Assembly: GCF_023703465.1 (NCBI RefSeq)
Contig: NZ_JAMQGP010000001.1
Location: 806,001 to 870,000 of the forward strand
Direction: 5' to 3'
Length of the DNA stretch: 64,000 nucleotides
From: Echinimonas agarilytica
GTDB taxonomy: Bacteria; Pseudomonadota; Gammaproteobacteria; Enterobacterales; Neiellaceae
Shown: in pieces, positions 26,721 through 36,018 of the stretch
Numbering within the stretch: position 1 is the first letter of the stretch
How the letters are laid out: the number at the start of each line of letters is the position of its first letter
Notes under the pieces: model-generated
The model's input: the letters and a program-made list of their open reading frames with translations, nothing else
The model's database searches: none
Told to the model about the DNA's origin: nothing
Translations under genes and position numbers: made by a program

Positions 26721-28490
26721 ATGCAATTACCAGGACTCACCAGTCCCTTGACGGACCAACAACTAAGCAAGCTTCAGCAAGCGCTTGCTGAGATGTCGCC
26801 ACTGCAAATGAGCTGGGTTAGCGGTTATTTAGCAGCCCTTAGCCAAGCCGGTGCCGGAACTATTCCTGCTGGAGCGCCCGTTGCAGCCGCAGGCGAAAGC
26901 CTCAAACTCACTATTTTAGTGGCATCGCAAACAGGTAACGCCGCAGGCGTTGCGAAACAACTGAAAGCTAAAGCTGACGAACAAGGTGTAGCCGCCGATG
27001 TTGTTAGCATGGGTGATTTCAAGCCTAACAAGCTCAAAAATGAAAAACTGTTGGCCATTGTTGCGTCCACGCATGGTGAAGGCGAGCCACCAGATGATGC
27101 TGAAGAGTTGCATAGTTTCTTGGTCAGCAAAAAAGCACCCAAACTCAACGATGCCCAATACACGGTATTGTCGTTAGGTGACTCAAGCTACGAATTTTAC
27201 TGCCAAACGGGTAAAGACTTTGACGAGCGTTTAGGCAAGCTGGGCGCGCAAGCATTTGTTCCTCGTGTTGATTGTGATGTTGATTACGACGAAGCTGCGG
27301 CAACGTGGATTGAAGATGTTGTTGCGAAAGCCAAAGAGTTAACAGCGTCCTCGGCAGCTCCTACAGTGGCAGGAACCGCTGCGGTTTCAGCACCGGCTGA
27401 AAGCCAATACAACAAGAAAAACCCGTTTAACGCGAGCTTGTTGACCAACCAGAAAATTACAGGCCGAGATTCGATCAAAGACATTCGTCATATCGAAATC
27501 GACTTGGAAGGCTCTGATCTTCAGTATCAAGCCGGAGACGCACTGGGCGTTTGGTTTGAGAATGACGCGGCGTTGGTCGATGAATTACTCACGCTTGTCA
27601 AACTCGAAGGCAATGCAGAATTACGCGCGGCCTTGATTAATGAGTATGAGTTAACACTGAGCTACCCAGGCTTCATTAAAGGTTTGGCAGAAGTAACGGG
27701 CAATGCAGAGCTCAAAGCGATGGCCGAAGATGCCACCCAGCTTCGTGACTACATTGCAGATCGCCAAATCATCGATATTGTTCGTGACTATCCGTTAGAG
27801 CTAACCGCTGAGCAGCTAACCGGCGCATTGCGCAAAATGGCGCCACGTTTGTACTCTATCGCTTCAAGTCAGGCTGAAGTTGACGAAGAAGTTCACTTAA
27901 CCGTGGGCGTGGTCAGTTACGATGCGCACGGCAAGCCACATATGGGGGGCGCATCTGGATTTTTAGCTGAACGCCTTGAAGACGGTGGACAGGTGAAAGT
28001 TTTTGTTGAGCCAAACAACAACTTCCGTCTCCCTGCAAACCCTGAAACGCCAATTATTATGGTTGGCCCAGGCACTGGCGTTGCACCGTTCCGTTCATTC
28101 ATGCAACAGCGTGATGCCGACGGCATTGAAGGCAATAGCTGGATGTTCTTTGGCAACCCACACTTTACGCAAGACTTCTTGTATCAAGTGGAGTGGCAAG
28201 GTTATCTCAAGTCGGGTGCTCTCGAGCGCATGGATGTGGCGTTCTCACGCGATCAAGAACAAAAAGTTTACGTTCAACATCGTTTGCTCGAACAAGGCAA
28301 AGATGTGTATGCATGGCTTGAGCGCGGTGCGCACTTCTACGTGTGTGGCGATGCTAACCAAATGGCAAAAGACGTTCATGAAGCACTGCAAACAATTGTG
28401 CAAGAGCATGGCGGTAAGAGCGAAGAAGAAGCCCAGCAATATCTGACTGAATTGCGTAAGGCGAAGCGTTATCAACGGGACGTGTACTAA
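26721..28490 (+). CDS. cysJ: Sulfite reductase (NADPH) flavoprotein alpha subunit
   Basis: Electron-transfer subunit that passes electrons from NADPH through FAD and FMN to CysI in assimilatory sulfite reduction. A flavodoxin domain (~55-200) contains [14 protein letters not shown] and [15 protein letters not shown]. The FAD/NADPH-binding reductase part includes [22 protein letters not shown] and the C-terminal KRYQRDVY characteristic of CysJ. The ATG at 26721 is chosen over the GTG at 26661 because it gives the conventional start ([10 protein letters not shown]). Its stop overlaps the cysI start by 1 nt, so the two are translationally coupled. A near-palindrome at 26661-26678 may be regulatory. 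Confidence 0.95.
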   Translation: MQLPGLTSPLTDQQLSKLQQALAEMSPLQMSWVSGYLAALSQAGAGTIPAGAPVAAAGESLKLTILVASQTGNAAGVAKQLKAKADEQGVAADVVSMGDFKPNKLKNEKLLAIVASTHGEGEPPDDAEELHSFLVSKKAPKLNDAQYTVLSLGDSSYEFYCQTGKDFDERLGKLGAQAFVPRVDCDVDYDEAAATWIEDVVAKAKELTASSAAPTVAGTAAVSAPAESQYNKKNPFNASLLTNQKITGRDSIKDIRHIEIDLEGSDLQYQAGDALGVWFENDAALVDELLTLVKLEGNAELRAALINEYELTLSYPGFIKGLAEVTGNAELKAMAEDATQLRDYIADRQIIDIVRDYPLELTAEQLTGALRKMAPRLYSIASSQAEVDEEVHLTVGVVSYDAHGKPHMGGASGFLAERLEDGGQVKVFVEPNNNFRLPANPETPIIMVGPGTGVAPFRSFMQQRDADGIEGNSWMFFGNPHFTQDFLYQVEWQGYLKSGALERMDVAFSRDQEQKVYVQHRLLEQGKDVYAWLERGAHFYVCGDANQMAKDVHEALQTIVQEHGGKSEEEAQQYLTELRKAKRYQRDVY

Positions 28491-30217
28491 TGAGCGACAT
28501 TAATATCGAAGAATTGAAGGTCAAAGGTAATTTGGCCGACAACGAGCGTATGAAGCGCGAGAGCAATTTCTTACGCGGTACGATTGCAGAAGAGCTAAAT
28601 GATCCGATCACCGGTGGTTTTGGGCCTGACAACTTTCAGTTGATCCGCTTTCACGGTATGTATCAGCAAGACGACCGTGATATTCGTGCAGAGCGTGCCA
28701 AGCAGAAGCTAGAGCCTTTGCATACGGTGATGTTGCGTGCACGTTTACCGGGCGGAATTATTCAACCCAGCCAGTGGTTAGGCATTGATAAATTTGCTGA
28801 AGAAAAGACGATTCACGGCAGTATTCGTCTGACAACGCGTCAAACATTTCAATTTCATGGAGTGCTTAAGCGCAACATGATTGAAATGCATCAAACCTTA
28901 AATGCAATGGGCATTGATTCCATTGCAACTGCGGGTGATGTGAACCGTAACGTACTGTGTACGAGTAACCCTGTTGAGTCTGAATTACACGCAGAAGCAT
29001 ATGACTGGGCGACTAAAATATCAGAGCACTTGTTACCTAAGACAAATGCCTATGCCGAGATTTGGTTGAACGGCGAAAAAGCTGAAACCACAGAAGAACC
29101 AATTTTGGGTTCGAACTACTTGCCACGTAAGTTCAAAACGACAGTGACCATCCCACCTTTAAATGATGTGGATATTCATGCCAACGACTTGAACTTTATT
29201 GCCATTTCAAACAATGGCAAGCTCATTGGTTTTAACGTGCTTGTGGGCGGTGGCTTGGCCATGACTCACGGAGATAACGCCACTTATCCGCGCAAAGCGA
29301 GCGAGTTTGGTTTTATCCCACTGTCGGCCACTCTTGATGTTGCCGCCGCTGTAGTAACCACTCAGCGTGACTTGGGCAACCGAGTGAACCGCAAAAATGC
29401 GAAAACTAAATACACGCTTGAACGTGTTGGTGTTGATGTATTTAAAGCAGAAGTTGAACGTCGCGCAGGTGTTCAATTTGAGGCGACTCGCCCTTATGAG
29501 TTTACCGAACGTGGTGATCGCTTTGGTTGGGTTGATGGGATTGACGGTAAGCAGCACTTAACCGTGTTTATCGAAAATGGTCGAATTTTGGACTTCCCAA
29601 ACAAGCCACTGAAAACCGGTATGCGTAAGATTGCAGAAATTCATCAAGGTGATTTTCGCATGACGGCCAACCAAAACTTGGTCATTGCCGGTGTTGCGCC
29701 AGAGCAAAAAGACACGATTGAACAGCTTGCTCGTGAGCATGGTTTGATTGATGACGGCGTGAGCAATCAACGTTTGAGCTCTATGGCTTGTGTTGCGTTC
29801 CCAACGTGCCCATTAGCCATGGCCGAAGCTGAACGGATGTTGCCAGAGTTTGTCACTCAGATTGAAGGGTTGCTGGCAAAACACGGAGCGGCTGAAGAGT
29901 CCATCATTACTCGTGTAACGGGCTGTCCAAACGGTTGTGGACGCGCCATGTTGGCAGAAATTGGCTTAGTGGGCAAAGGCCCAAGCAAGTACAACTTGTA
30001 TCTCGGCGGTACTCACAATGGTGAGCGTATCCCCCGCCTTTATCAGGAAAACATCACCGATGCTGAGATCCTCACGCACATTGATGGCCTGATTGGTCGT
30101 TGGCTTCAGGAACGTGATGGCGAAGAGCGCTTTGGTGACTTCGTGGTCCGTGCCGGCATTATTGCCCCTGTTGTCGACTCAGCGAAGGATTTTCATGATG
30201 CTGGCGCAATCGTCTAA
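28490..30217 (+). CDS. cysI: Sulfite reductase (NADPH) hemoprotein beta subunit
   Basis: A siroheme and [4Fe-4S] enzyme that reduces sulfite to sulfide with six electrons from CysJ. At 575 aa it has the usual length. The [12 protein letters not shown] segment and the two cysteine clusters (CVAFPTC and [10 protein letters not shown]), which hold the cluster and siroheme, are intact. The adjacent cobA supplies siroheme precursor. It overlaps cysJ by 1 nt and cysH by 23 nt. Confidence 0.96.
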   Translation: MSDINIEELKVKGNLADNERMKRESNFLRGTIAEELNDPITGGFGPDNFQLIRFHGMYQQDDRDIRAERAKQKLEPLHTVMLRARLPGGIIQPSQWLGIDKFAEEKTIHGSIRLTTRQTFQFHGVLKRNMIEMHQTLNAMGIDSIATAGDVNRNVLCTSNPVESELHAEAYDWATKISEHLLPKTNAYAEIWLNGEKAETTEEPILGSNYLPRKFKTTVTIPPLNDVDIHANDLNFIAISNNGKLIGFNVLVGGGLAMTHGDNATYPRKASEFGFIPLSATLDVAAAVVTTQRDLGNRVNRKNAKTKYTLERVGVDVFKAEVERRAGVQFEATRPYEFTERGDRFGWVDGIDGKQHLTVFIENGRILDFPNKPLKTGMRKIAEIHQGDFRMTANQNLVIAGVAPEQKDTIEQLAREHGLIDDGVSNQRLSSMACVAFPTCPLAMAEAERMLPEFVTQIEGLLAKHGAAEESIITRVTGCPNGCGRAMLAEIGLVGKGPSKYNLYLGGTHNGERIPRLYQENITDAEILTHIDGLIGRWLQERDGEERFGDFVVRAGIIAPVVDSAKDFHDAGAIV

Positions 30218-30953
30218 AGTATTTGCGGAATTGTCTGCGGCAGAGCAATCATCTCAGTTGGCCAGCATTAATGCTGACCTTGAGAAAATGACCGCTCAGC
30301 AGCGTGTTACTTGGTCACTGGAAAATCTGCCGCAGGTGCAGGTTTTATCGTCTAGCTTTGGCATTCAAGCTGCGGTGTTATTGCACATGCTGACTGAGCA
30401 AAAGCCCGACATCCCAGTAGTGCTGGTAGACACAGGTTATTTGTTTCCTGAGACTTATCAATTTATTGATCAACTGACGGAACGCTTAAAACTCAATTTG
30501 CAGATTTATAGCAACAAAATGAGCCCTGCTTGGCAAGAAGCGCGATTTGGCAACTTGTGGGAAAACGGTGTAGAAGGCATTGAGCAATATAACCGTATGA
30601 ACAAAGTTGAACCCATGCAGCGCGCTATGGCAGAGCTGAATGCTTCCACTTGGTATTCCGGTCTTCGTCGGAGCCAATCGAGTACGCGTAACAGTTTACC
30701 TGTGCTCGACCGCGTGAAAGACCGTTTTAAAGTGCTTCCAATCATTGATTGGAGCAATAAAGATGTGCATTACTACCTGAAAGAGAACGACCTTCCGTAC
30801 CATCCATTGTGGGACAAAGGTTACGTGTCTGTGGGTGATGTGCACACCAGTCGTCCGCTTGAAGCTGGCATGACCGAAGAAGAAACCCGCTTCTTTGGTT
30901 TGAAACGCGAATGTGGTTTACACGAATCAAACGTTGACGGAGATGGTATCTAA
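30195..30953 (+). CDS. cysH: Phosphoadenosine phosphosulfate reductase
   Basis: Reduces PAPS to sulfite using thioredoxin, the step before Cys[17 protein letters not shown] and [13 protein letters not shown] form the PP-loop-type nucleotide site, the C-terminal KRECGLHE motif carries the catalytic Cys, and the lack of additional Cys pairs fits the PAPS rather than APS type. Start is ATG 30195 (or 30198) inside the end of cysI, with GAAGGA ~6 nt upstream. Its stop overlaps the cobA start by 1 nt. Confidence 0.94.
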   Translation: MMLAQSSKVFAELSAAEQSSQLASINADLEKMTAQQRVTWSLENLPQVQVLSSSFGIQAAVLLHMLTEQKPDIPVVLVDTGYLFPETYQFIDQLTERLKLNLQIYSNKMSPAWQEARFGNLWENGVEGIEQYNRMNKVEPMQRAMAELNASTWYSGLRRSQSSTRNSLPVLDRVKDRFKVLPIIDWSNKDVHYYLKENDLPYHPLWDKGYVSVGDVHTSRPLEAGMTEEETRFFGLKRECGLHESNVDGDGI

Positions 30954-31768
30954 TGCCTTTAAGTGGCTCGCAAAGCACTGTTTTACAGGTACCCAGTCAA
31001 TATCTAACAACACCAATGGCGCAAATCTCACTTGTGGGGGCTGGGCCGGGTGATGTTGGATTGCTAACCATCAATGCTTTACTTCGAATCCAGCAGGCTG
31101 AAATCGTATTGTTCGATTACTTAGTCTCTGAGCAAATTTTGTCGTTGTTGCCCTCAAGCTGTCAGCGTTATTGCGTTGGCAAAAAAGCAGGACAACACAG
31201 CATGACTCAAGATGCGACCAATCAGTTGCTACTTAAAGTCGCCGCGACCGGTAAACGCGTATTGCGCCTGAAAGGCGGCGACCCGTTTATTTTTGGTCGG
31301 GGGGCAGAAGAAATGCAAATTTTGCTCGACCAAGGTCATCATGTTGAAGTGATACCGGGGATCACCGCTGCGTCAGGTTGTGCCGCATATGCGGGGATTC
31401 CACTCACTCACCGCGATGTTGCGCAAAGCGCCACTGTGGTCACCGGCTTTTGTAAGAATGAAGGCAAAGCGCCCAACTGGAAACAGATGGCAGTATCGAA
31501 TAGCACGGTTGTGGTCTACATGGGGCTGTTTAAAGCCGCTAAGATTGCCGCAGAACTCATAGATAATGGGCGCGATGCCAGTACGCCTGTTGCGATTATT
31601 GAGAAAGGCTGTACGCCCGAGCAACGTGTGGTTGAATGCGAACTTCAGCAGCTAGCAGATACAATTGCCGAGCATCAAATCCAGTCGCCGGCATTGCTTG
31701 TGATCGGTGATGTGGTGAGCATGCGATTGCAGCAACCTGCTGAAGATAAAGCGCATAACGCAGCCTAA
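30953..31768 (+). CDS. cobA: Uroporphyrinogen-III C-methyltransferase (siroheme branch)
   Basis: SAM-dependent enzyme that makes precorrin-2 for siroheme, the CysI cofactor. VGAGPGDVGLLT, RLKGGDPFIFGRG, GITAASGCAAYAGIPLTHR and a C-terminal VIGDVV are the expected motifs, covering only the CysG C-terminal half. No precorrin-2 dehydrogenase/ferrochelatase domain is present, so that step must be encoded elsewhere. About 21 residues precede the usual start (an in-frame ATG at 31016). The 1-nt overlap with cysH suggests the longer form may be translated. Last gene of the cys operon. Confidence 0.92.
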   Translation: MPLSGSQSTVLQVPSQYLTTPMAQISLVGAGPGDVGLLTINALLRIQQAEIVLFDYLVSEQILSLLPSSCQRYCVGKKAGQHSMTQDATNQLLLKVAATGKRVLRLKGGDPFIFGRGAEEMQILLDQGHHVEVIPGITAASGCAAYAGIPLTHRDVAQSATVVTGFCKNEGKAPNWKQMAVSNSTVVVYMGLFKAAKIAAELIDNGRDASTPVAIIEKGCTPEQRVVECELQQLADTIAEHQIQSPALLVIGDVVSMRLQQPAEDKAHNAA

Positions 31769-31788
31769 CCCCAAGTATTGTCGCGACG

Positions 31789-31821
31789 TAAAAAAACCAG
31801 AGCAGATGCTCTGGTTTTTTA
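31789..31821 (+). terminator. Terminator of the cysJIH-cobA operon
   Basis: AAAAAACCAGAGC/GCTCTGGTTTTTT stem with a short AGAT loop. Confidence 0.9.
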
Positions 31822-31874
31822 TGCGTGCCGATTGCGAGTTATATTGATCGAACACAAAAACAGAAAAATCGAAT

Positions 31875-31889
31875 TGATTATTATTATCA
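31875..31889. promoter_or_regulatory. Fur box upstream of hutW
   Basis: TGATTATTATTATCA matches the 7-1-7 Fur consensus TGATAAT-N-ATTATCA at 13 of 14 defined positions and lies 25 nt before the preferred hutW start, implying iron repression. Confidence 0.7.
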
Positions 31890-31913
31890 TCTAAAATGTT
31901 GGTGAGAATGATC

Positions 31914-33284
31914 ATGCTGTTAACCCCCGAAATGACTGGTATTGCCAGTCCAGACCCACTAAAGAATGCATTTAAGATCAAAAATGCGGCTCATGCGGGT
32001 CGTCAAGGTTCGATGCCTATCTCGGTCGACCATCAAATGTGGCATCACTGGTGGAATATGCCGTCGTCTGCACAACGTCGTGCGCTTTATATTCATATCC
32101 CATTCTGCCGAAAACGTTGTAGCTTTTGTAACTTCTTTGAAAATGGTGCTCAGCCCCAGCGTGTCAGTCGGTATGTAAATGCGCTTTGTGAGCAGCTCGA
32201 TCGCGCATCGAATACGGCGTTGGTGCAAAGTCGACCATTCGATACAGTGTATGTGGGCGGAGGAACTCCCACCGATATGTCGGCTGATGACTTATATCAA
32301 TTGGGGCAGATGATTCGAAAGTTTCCTACAGTGGATGGCGCTGAAATAACGCTTGAAGGTCGGCTCAATGGTTTTGATGATGGCAAGTGGAATAGTGCAC
32401 TGGAGTCTGGTTTTAATCGCTTTTCATTTGGTGTGCAAAGTTTTAATACTCAAGTGCGACAAGCCGCAGGGCGCTTGGATGAACGAGAACTTTTACTTGA
32501 GCGATTACATGGTTTAAGTCTGCATGAAACGGCAAGCATTGTGGTTGATTTGATGTTTGGGTTGCCCGGCCAAACTGACACGATCTGGCAACAGGACTTA
32601 GCCGATGTTATTGCATCAGGTGTGCATGGTGTCGATTTGTATCAGCTCATCAATTTACCCGGCAGTCGTCTCGAGCAGGCTGAAGGCAAGGGTAAGCCGA
32701 TTCAAGGTTTTGCTGCTGGGCACAGAGCCGACAGTCAACAACGTGCTGAAATGTATCGATATGGCGCAAATACATTAGAACAAGCGAACTGGCAGCGGTT
32801 ATCGAGTTGTCATTGGCGTCGCGATACGCGCGAGCGAAGTGTATACAACTCTTTGGCCAAAAGTGGCATCGAGATTTTACCTTTTGGCTCAGGAGCTGGC
32901 GGCAATATTCACGGTTACGGCATGATGAATAAGCGAGATTTGTCGAGCTGGTATGACGCTCAGGCTAATGAAAATAACTCGCTCTCAACGCTTCCGGTTC
33001 GTGTGCCGGCTATGTTTATGTCCCCAAATCCGGACGCAGCATTAGATGCCGCATTTAAACGTGGGCTCGATGCCGGAGAGCTTCCGTTCGATAGCCTGAC
33101 GGTGGCGATGGTTGAGCATTTGATACCGTTGTTTGAAGCGTGGCAACAGCATGGTTTAGCCAAACTTTCGAAACGGGCTCTTTTGCTGACCATGGCGGGG
33201 CGATATTGGAATGTGAATCTGCAAACGGGGCTGTTTCTGTATTTGCAGGAAAATGTTATGCAGAATCTATCTGAAGCAAGTTAA
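31914..33284 (+). CDS. hutW: Anaerobic haem-degrading radical SAM methyltransferase HutW/ChuW type
   Basis: The radical SAM motif CRKRCSFCNF, the YVGGGTPTDMSADDL segment and ITLEGRLNGF, together with the N-terminal GIASPDPLKNAFKIK and HAG phrases, match ChuW/HutW of Vibrio and E. coli O157. These open the haem ring without oxygen to release iron. Among the starts at 31896, 31908 and 31914, the last is best placed after GGTGAG. A Fur box overlaps the promoter region. The usual hutX/hutZ partners do not follow: the next gene is on the other strand. The alternative, a coproporphyrinogen dehydrogenase (HemN/HemW), is less likely given the N-terminal signature. Confidence 0.85.
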   Translation: MLLTPEMTGIASPDPLKNAFKIKNAAHAGRQGSMPISVDHQMWHHWWNMPSSAQRRALYIHIPFCRKRCSFCNFFENGAQPQRVSRYVNALCEQLDRASNTALVQSRPFDTVYVGGGTPTDMSADDLYQLGQMIRKFPTVDGAEITLEGRLNGFDDGKWNSALESGFNRFSFGVQSFNTQVRQAAGRLDERELLLERLHGLSLHETASIVVDLMFGLPGQTDTIWQQDLADVIASGVHGVDLYQLINLPGSRLEQAEGKGKPIQGFAAGHRADSQQRAEMYRYGANTLEQANWQRLSSCHWRRDTRERSVYNSLAKSGIEILPFGSGAGGNIHGYGMMNKRDLSSWYDAQANENNSLSTLPVRVPAMFMSPNPDAALDAAFKRGLDAGELPFDSLTVAMVEHLIPLFEAWQQHGLAKLSKRALLLTMAGRYWNVNLQTGLFLYLQENVMQNLSEAS

Positions 33285-33401
33285 GTAAACCCAAGTATTC
33301 GGCTAGTTATTGCGTCCGCCAAACAATACATTTTTGTATGGCGATCTACGGTGTTGCTGCATGCCCTCTGCTTCGAGAATGCGGAGGGGGTAGCGCTGGG
33401 G

Positions 33402-34040
33402 CTACTGAGCACCTTCACAAACATCGCCGTGAAATGAAGCCGCTTTGAACTCAGCCAGTTGCTCTAGCTGCTTGGAATAACTGGCAAGTTCTGGAAAGTC
33501 GGCGGGATCAATAAAACCTGGAATTTGGTTCTGGGTGAAGTACCACGCTACTGCGGTGGTAATGCCTGCTTGCCCTAACGTATGAGGATCGGTACTCATG
33601 GGCCTAGCGTTCAATTCATTCTCAAGTAATTGATACACATCTTTAAGCTGGGCACTCACTCGTTCAACCCAAGGCTGGTGCTGTTTTTCTTCGGGGCGTA
33701 GGTGCATTTCGTAATAGATCTGAACACTTTTTTCATTGGCCACCATGGCCAAACCAATCACTCGAAGCGCGCGCTTCACTTCTGAGATACTCGAAGGCAT
33801 CAAAGAGCGTCGCGAACTGCGAATCGCTTCGGCATATTCAAGAATTAAAGTGGAGTCCATCAATATTTGTCCGTCATCGCAGATCAAAGTTGGGGCCTTC
33901 ACGCCGGGGTTGATGGCTTTGAATTGATCAAAGTCTCTAAATACAGACAATGGTAGGTGTTCAAACTCAATATCGAGCAATTGAAGTGAGATTGCGACTC
34001 TGCGAACAAAAGGAGAGTCGAGCATGCCAATCAGTTTCAT
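33402..34040 (-). CDS. Glutathione S-transferase family protein
   Basis: 212 aa with an N-terminal thioredoxin-like half (MKLIGMLDSPFVRRVAISLQ, then VKAPTLICDDGQILMDSTLI with the cis-Pro and Ser that contact glutathione) and a helical C-terminal half. SPFVRR suggests a Ser-type active site. The substrate is unknown. It is the last gene of a minus-strand group that includes an EEP-type enzyme and a TIGR03899 protein, 75 nt downstream of the former. Confidence 0.88.
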   Translation of the reverse strand: MKLIGMLDSPFVRRVAISLQLLDIEFEHLPLSVFRDFDQFKAINPGVKAPTLICDDGQILMDSTLILEYAEAIRSSRRSLMPSSISEVKRALRVIGLAMVANEKSVQIYYEMHLRPEEKQHQPWVERVSAQLKDVYQLLENELNARPMSTDPHTLGQAGITTAVAWYFTQNQIPGFIDPADFPELASYSKQLEQLAEFKAASFHGDVCEGAQ

Positions 34041-34115
34041 GAAGTGTCCTTATCAATAGAATCAGCGGAATTTTAGTGTATGAAGCATTGCTGTTTTGGA
34101 CAAGTTTGAAACTCG

Positions 34116-35090
34116 TTATCGTCGAATTTCTATAGTGGCTTGAATGGCTGCGTGATCTGAGCATTGTTGGTCGCAACTTGGACGATAGTTAACTAAATGA
34201 GAGTCATGCGTGATGACCTGTTCGACATGTGCCAAATTGTGCTCACAGTCGGGATGAAATTCGGCAGAAAGTAATATTTGATCTAGGTAATTGCCCTGCG
34301 CGCCCCAATAAAAAGAAGGGCTGCGATTTAAATGACAATCAGCGGCAGAGTGTTGCGCAGCAAGTTCAAATGCGTCGTGCATGCGCCACACTGAGTTACG
34401 CTGGGCATCAAATGTTTGTTTTAGGGAGCTTAATAACGCTGAATCGAGTGAGTCATTTAGGTCGCCCATGATCACCGTTGGTAAAGGGGCGTGTTGATAC
34501 TGGCGCATGACATCGTTGATGAGTGCGGTCACTTCCAGCCCGCGTTGTGCGTTTGCATTCCAGTTGCCAACGAGTTGTTGCTGGGCCTTGGAAAGGACGA
34601 CTTGGTGACATTCATTAAGTTTGCTACGGCCTGACTTCAGGTGCGCGACGTAGACTCTCAATGGGCCAAAATTAGGAACCTGTAAAGTGGCACATAGTGG
34701 ATTTCGGCTAAATATTTCGTGGGCTTGCACTCCCATCGCCGCTGCAATTTCTGCGGTAGGCTCTACAGCCTTAGAGCTGATGATCTGAAAGCGAGTGGCA
34801 AGGCCTACGGTTGAATGTTGGCAAACATGACCATCGTTTGGTAATTGTTCAGTGGCCACACAGAAGTTCGACAACCCCGACTGAATGCAAAGCCGCTCCA
34901 ATTCATTTGGGCTGAAAATTTCTTGAAAACCTAAAATATCAGGCATTAAAGTGTCGATTTGGCGTTGTGTCCAATCGCATTTTTGGTGCCATTGTTGGTG
35001 CGTGTAAATCTTCTCTAATTCGTGGCAAGCCAGTGGCGGAGCCACAAAATTAAAAAGGTTGAGAGTGGCGACATTAAATTGATGGTTCAC
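34116..35090 (-). CDS. Endonuclease/exonuclease/phosphatase family protein
   Basis: A single EEP (DNase I-like) domain of 324 aa. Key elements are ATLNLFNF at the start, ILGFQEIF with the metal-binding Glu, VYVAHLKSG, VIMGDLNDSLDS and the C-terminal SDHAAI with the catalytic His. No signal peptide is seen, so it is cytoplasmic. The family covers DNA repair nucleases and phosphodiesterases, and the exact substrate cannot be read. It starts 12 nt after the TIGR03899 gene, suggesting co-transcription. Confidence 0.85.
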   Translation of the reverse strand: MNHQFNVATLNLFNFVAPPLACHELEKIYTHQQWHQKCDWTQRQIDTLMPDILGFQEIFSPNELERLCIQSGLSNFCVATEQLPNDGHVCQHSTVGLATRFQIISSKAVEPTAEIAAAMGVQAHEIFSRNPLCATLQVPNFGPLRVYVAHLKSGRSKLNECHQVVLSKAQQQLVGNWNANAQRGLEVTALINDVMRQYQHAPLPTVIMGDLNDSLDSALLSSLKQTFDAQRNSVWRMHDAFELAAQHSAADCHLNRSPSFYWGAQGNYLDQILLSAEFHPDCEHNLAHVEQVITHDSHLVNYRPSCDQQCSDHAAIQATIEIRR

Positions 35091-35102
35091 AGGCGGTGGG
35101 AC

Positions 35103-35903
35103 CTAAGCTTCTATGGGCGACATAACGCTTTCGAGCATTTCAATCAGTTGTTGTGTGTAACCAGAATGTCCTTCGTTAAGAACTAGTTTTGCTAACTCAT
35201 CACCGACTGGCGTGAGTCGGTAGTAACGCAATTTGAGTTGTTGAACATTGGGGCGAAAGCACAACGTATCTTGACCTATTTTAAGTTGATAATCGTTTTC
35301 TGTTGAAAGCGCGCTGGTCTCAAGTTCACTGTTGTAAACCAAGCCGTGTTCCATCATCCACAAAATATTGGAGTAGGGCATTCCAAAACGATTGAGGCTA
35401 ATGGTTTGATGGCCTTTGCGTCCGAACATGCGCCACGTCGGAGGGTGGTAGCAGCCTAATATGATTTTTAAAGAGCGATCGCCGGGAGTTCTGCTGCATA
35501 AAGTGACTGCGAGCTGAAAAATGTCGGCATCTTTGCGGGTTAAGTCTTTGAGCGCACGCATACTACGAATGCTAAAACTGCCGCTCATGGCGGCTTCTTT
35601 TGAGAACACAAGCGCCCACAAACGCTGCATTTCTGGGTTTGATGTTTGTTCTGCAAACTCGATGAAAGCCGTTAACCAATCGGGATCTAATGCGTGATCG
35701 GAGGTGGACTGCTCACACAGTTTGAGCGCTTTGGCTAAAATAGCTTCAATGTTACTTTGCTGAGTTAAGTGCTGATGAGCTCGGCGTTTTTCAAGTCGCT
35801 GCGGCAATGTGGTTTGGGCTATTGATAGACTGACCCCAGCATTCTTCAATGCTTTTCTCGCGCTTGCTGCTGCGCTTCCCGGATGAATCTTATTGTTTGG
35901 CAT
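35103..35903 (-). CDS. TIGR03899 family protein
   Basis: A cytoplasmic 266-aa protein with an N-terminal basic helical part, a central DWLTAFIEFAEQTSNPEMQRLWA segment followed by SIRSMRALKDLT, and a C-terminal LRYYRLTPVGDELAKL winged-helix-like segment. This matches TIGR03899, a gammaproteobacterial family of unknown function that shares the helical motif of DUF2806-like proteins. The ATG at 35903 is preferred, though a longer form from 35957 is open. The ribosome site is weak in both cases. Confidence 0.72.
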   Translation of the reverse strand: MPNNKIHPGSAAASARKALKNAGVSLSIAQTTLPQRLEKRRAHQHLTQQSNIEAILAKALKLCEQSTSDHALDPDWLTAFIEFAEQTSNPEMQRLWALVFSKEAAMSGSFSIRSMRALKDLTRKDADIFQLAVTLCSRTPGDRSLKIILGCYHPPTWRMFGRKGHQTISLNRFGMPYSNILWMMEHGLVYNSELETSALSTENDYQLKIGQDTLCFRPNVQQLKLRYYRLTPVGDELAKLVLNEGHSGYTQQLIEMLESVMSPIEA

Positions 35904-36018
35904 GGGGCAGATATTCTTACATCTTCGACCTGTGAGGACTAAGAATGACGAATGCAACGGCTCGGTGCAAGTGAAGCTCTTACAGAAGTCGCTCTAAGGC
36001 TCATTTACCTCCCATGCC

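Noticed and set aside
28003-28446. 147-residue + strand ORF inside cysJ
   Set aside because: Alternative-frame shadow of a well-conserved gene.
31896-33284. HemN/HemW assignment for the radical SAM gene
   Set aside because: The N-terminal DPL.NAF and HAG phrases and the Fur box fit HutW/ChuW better.
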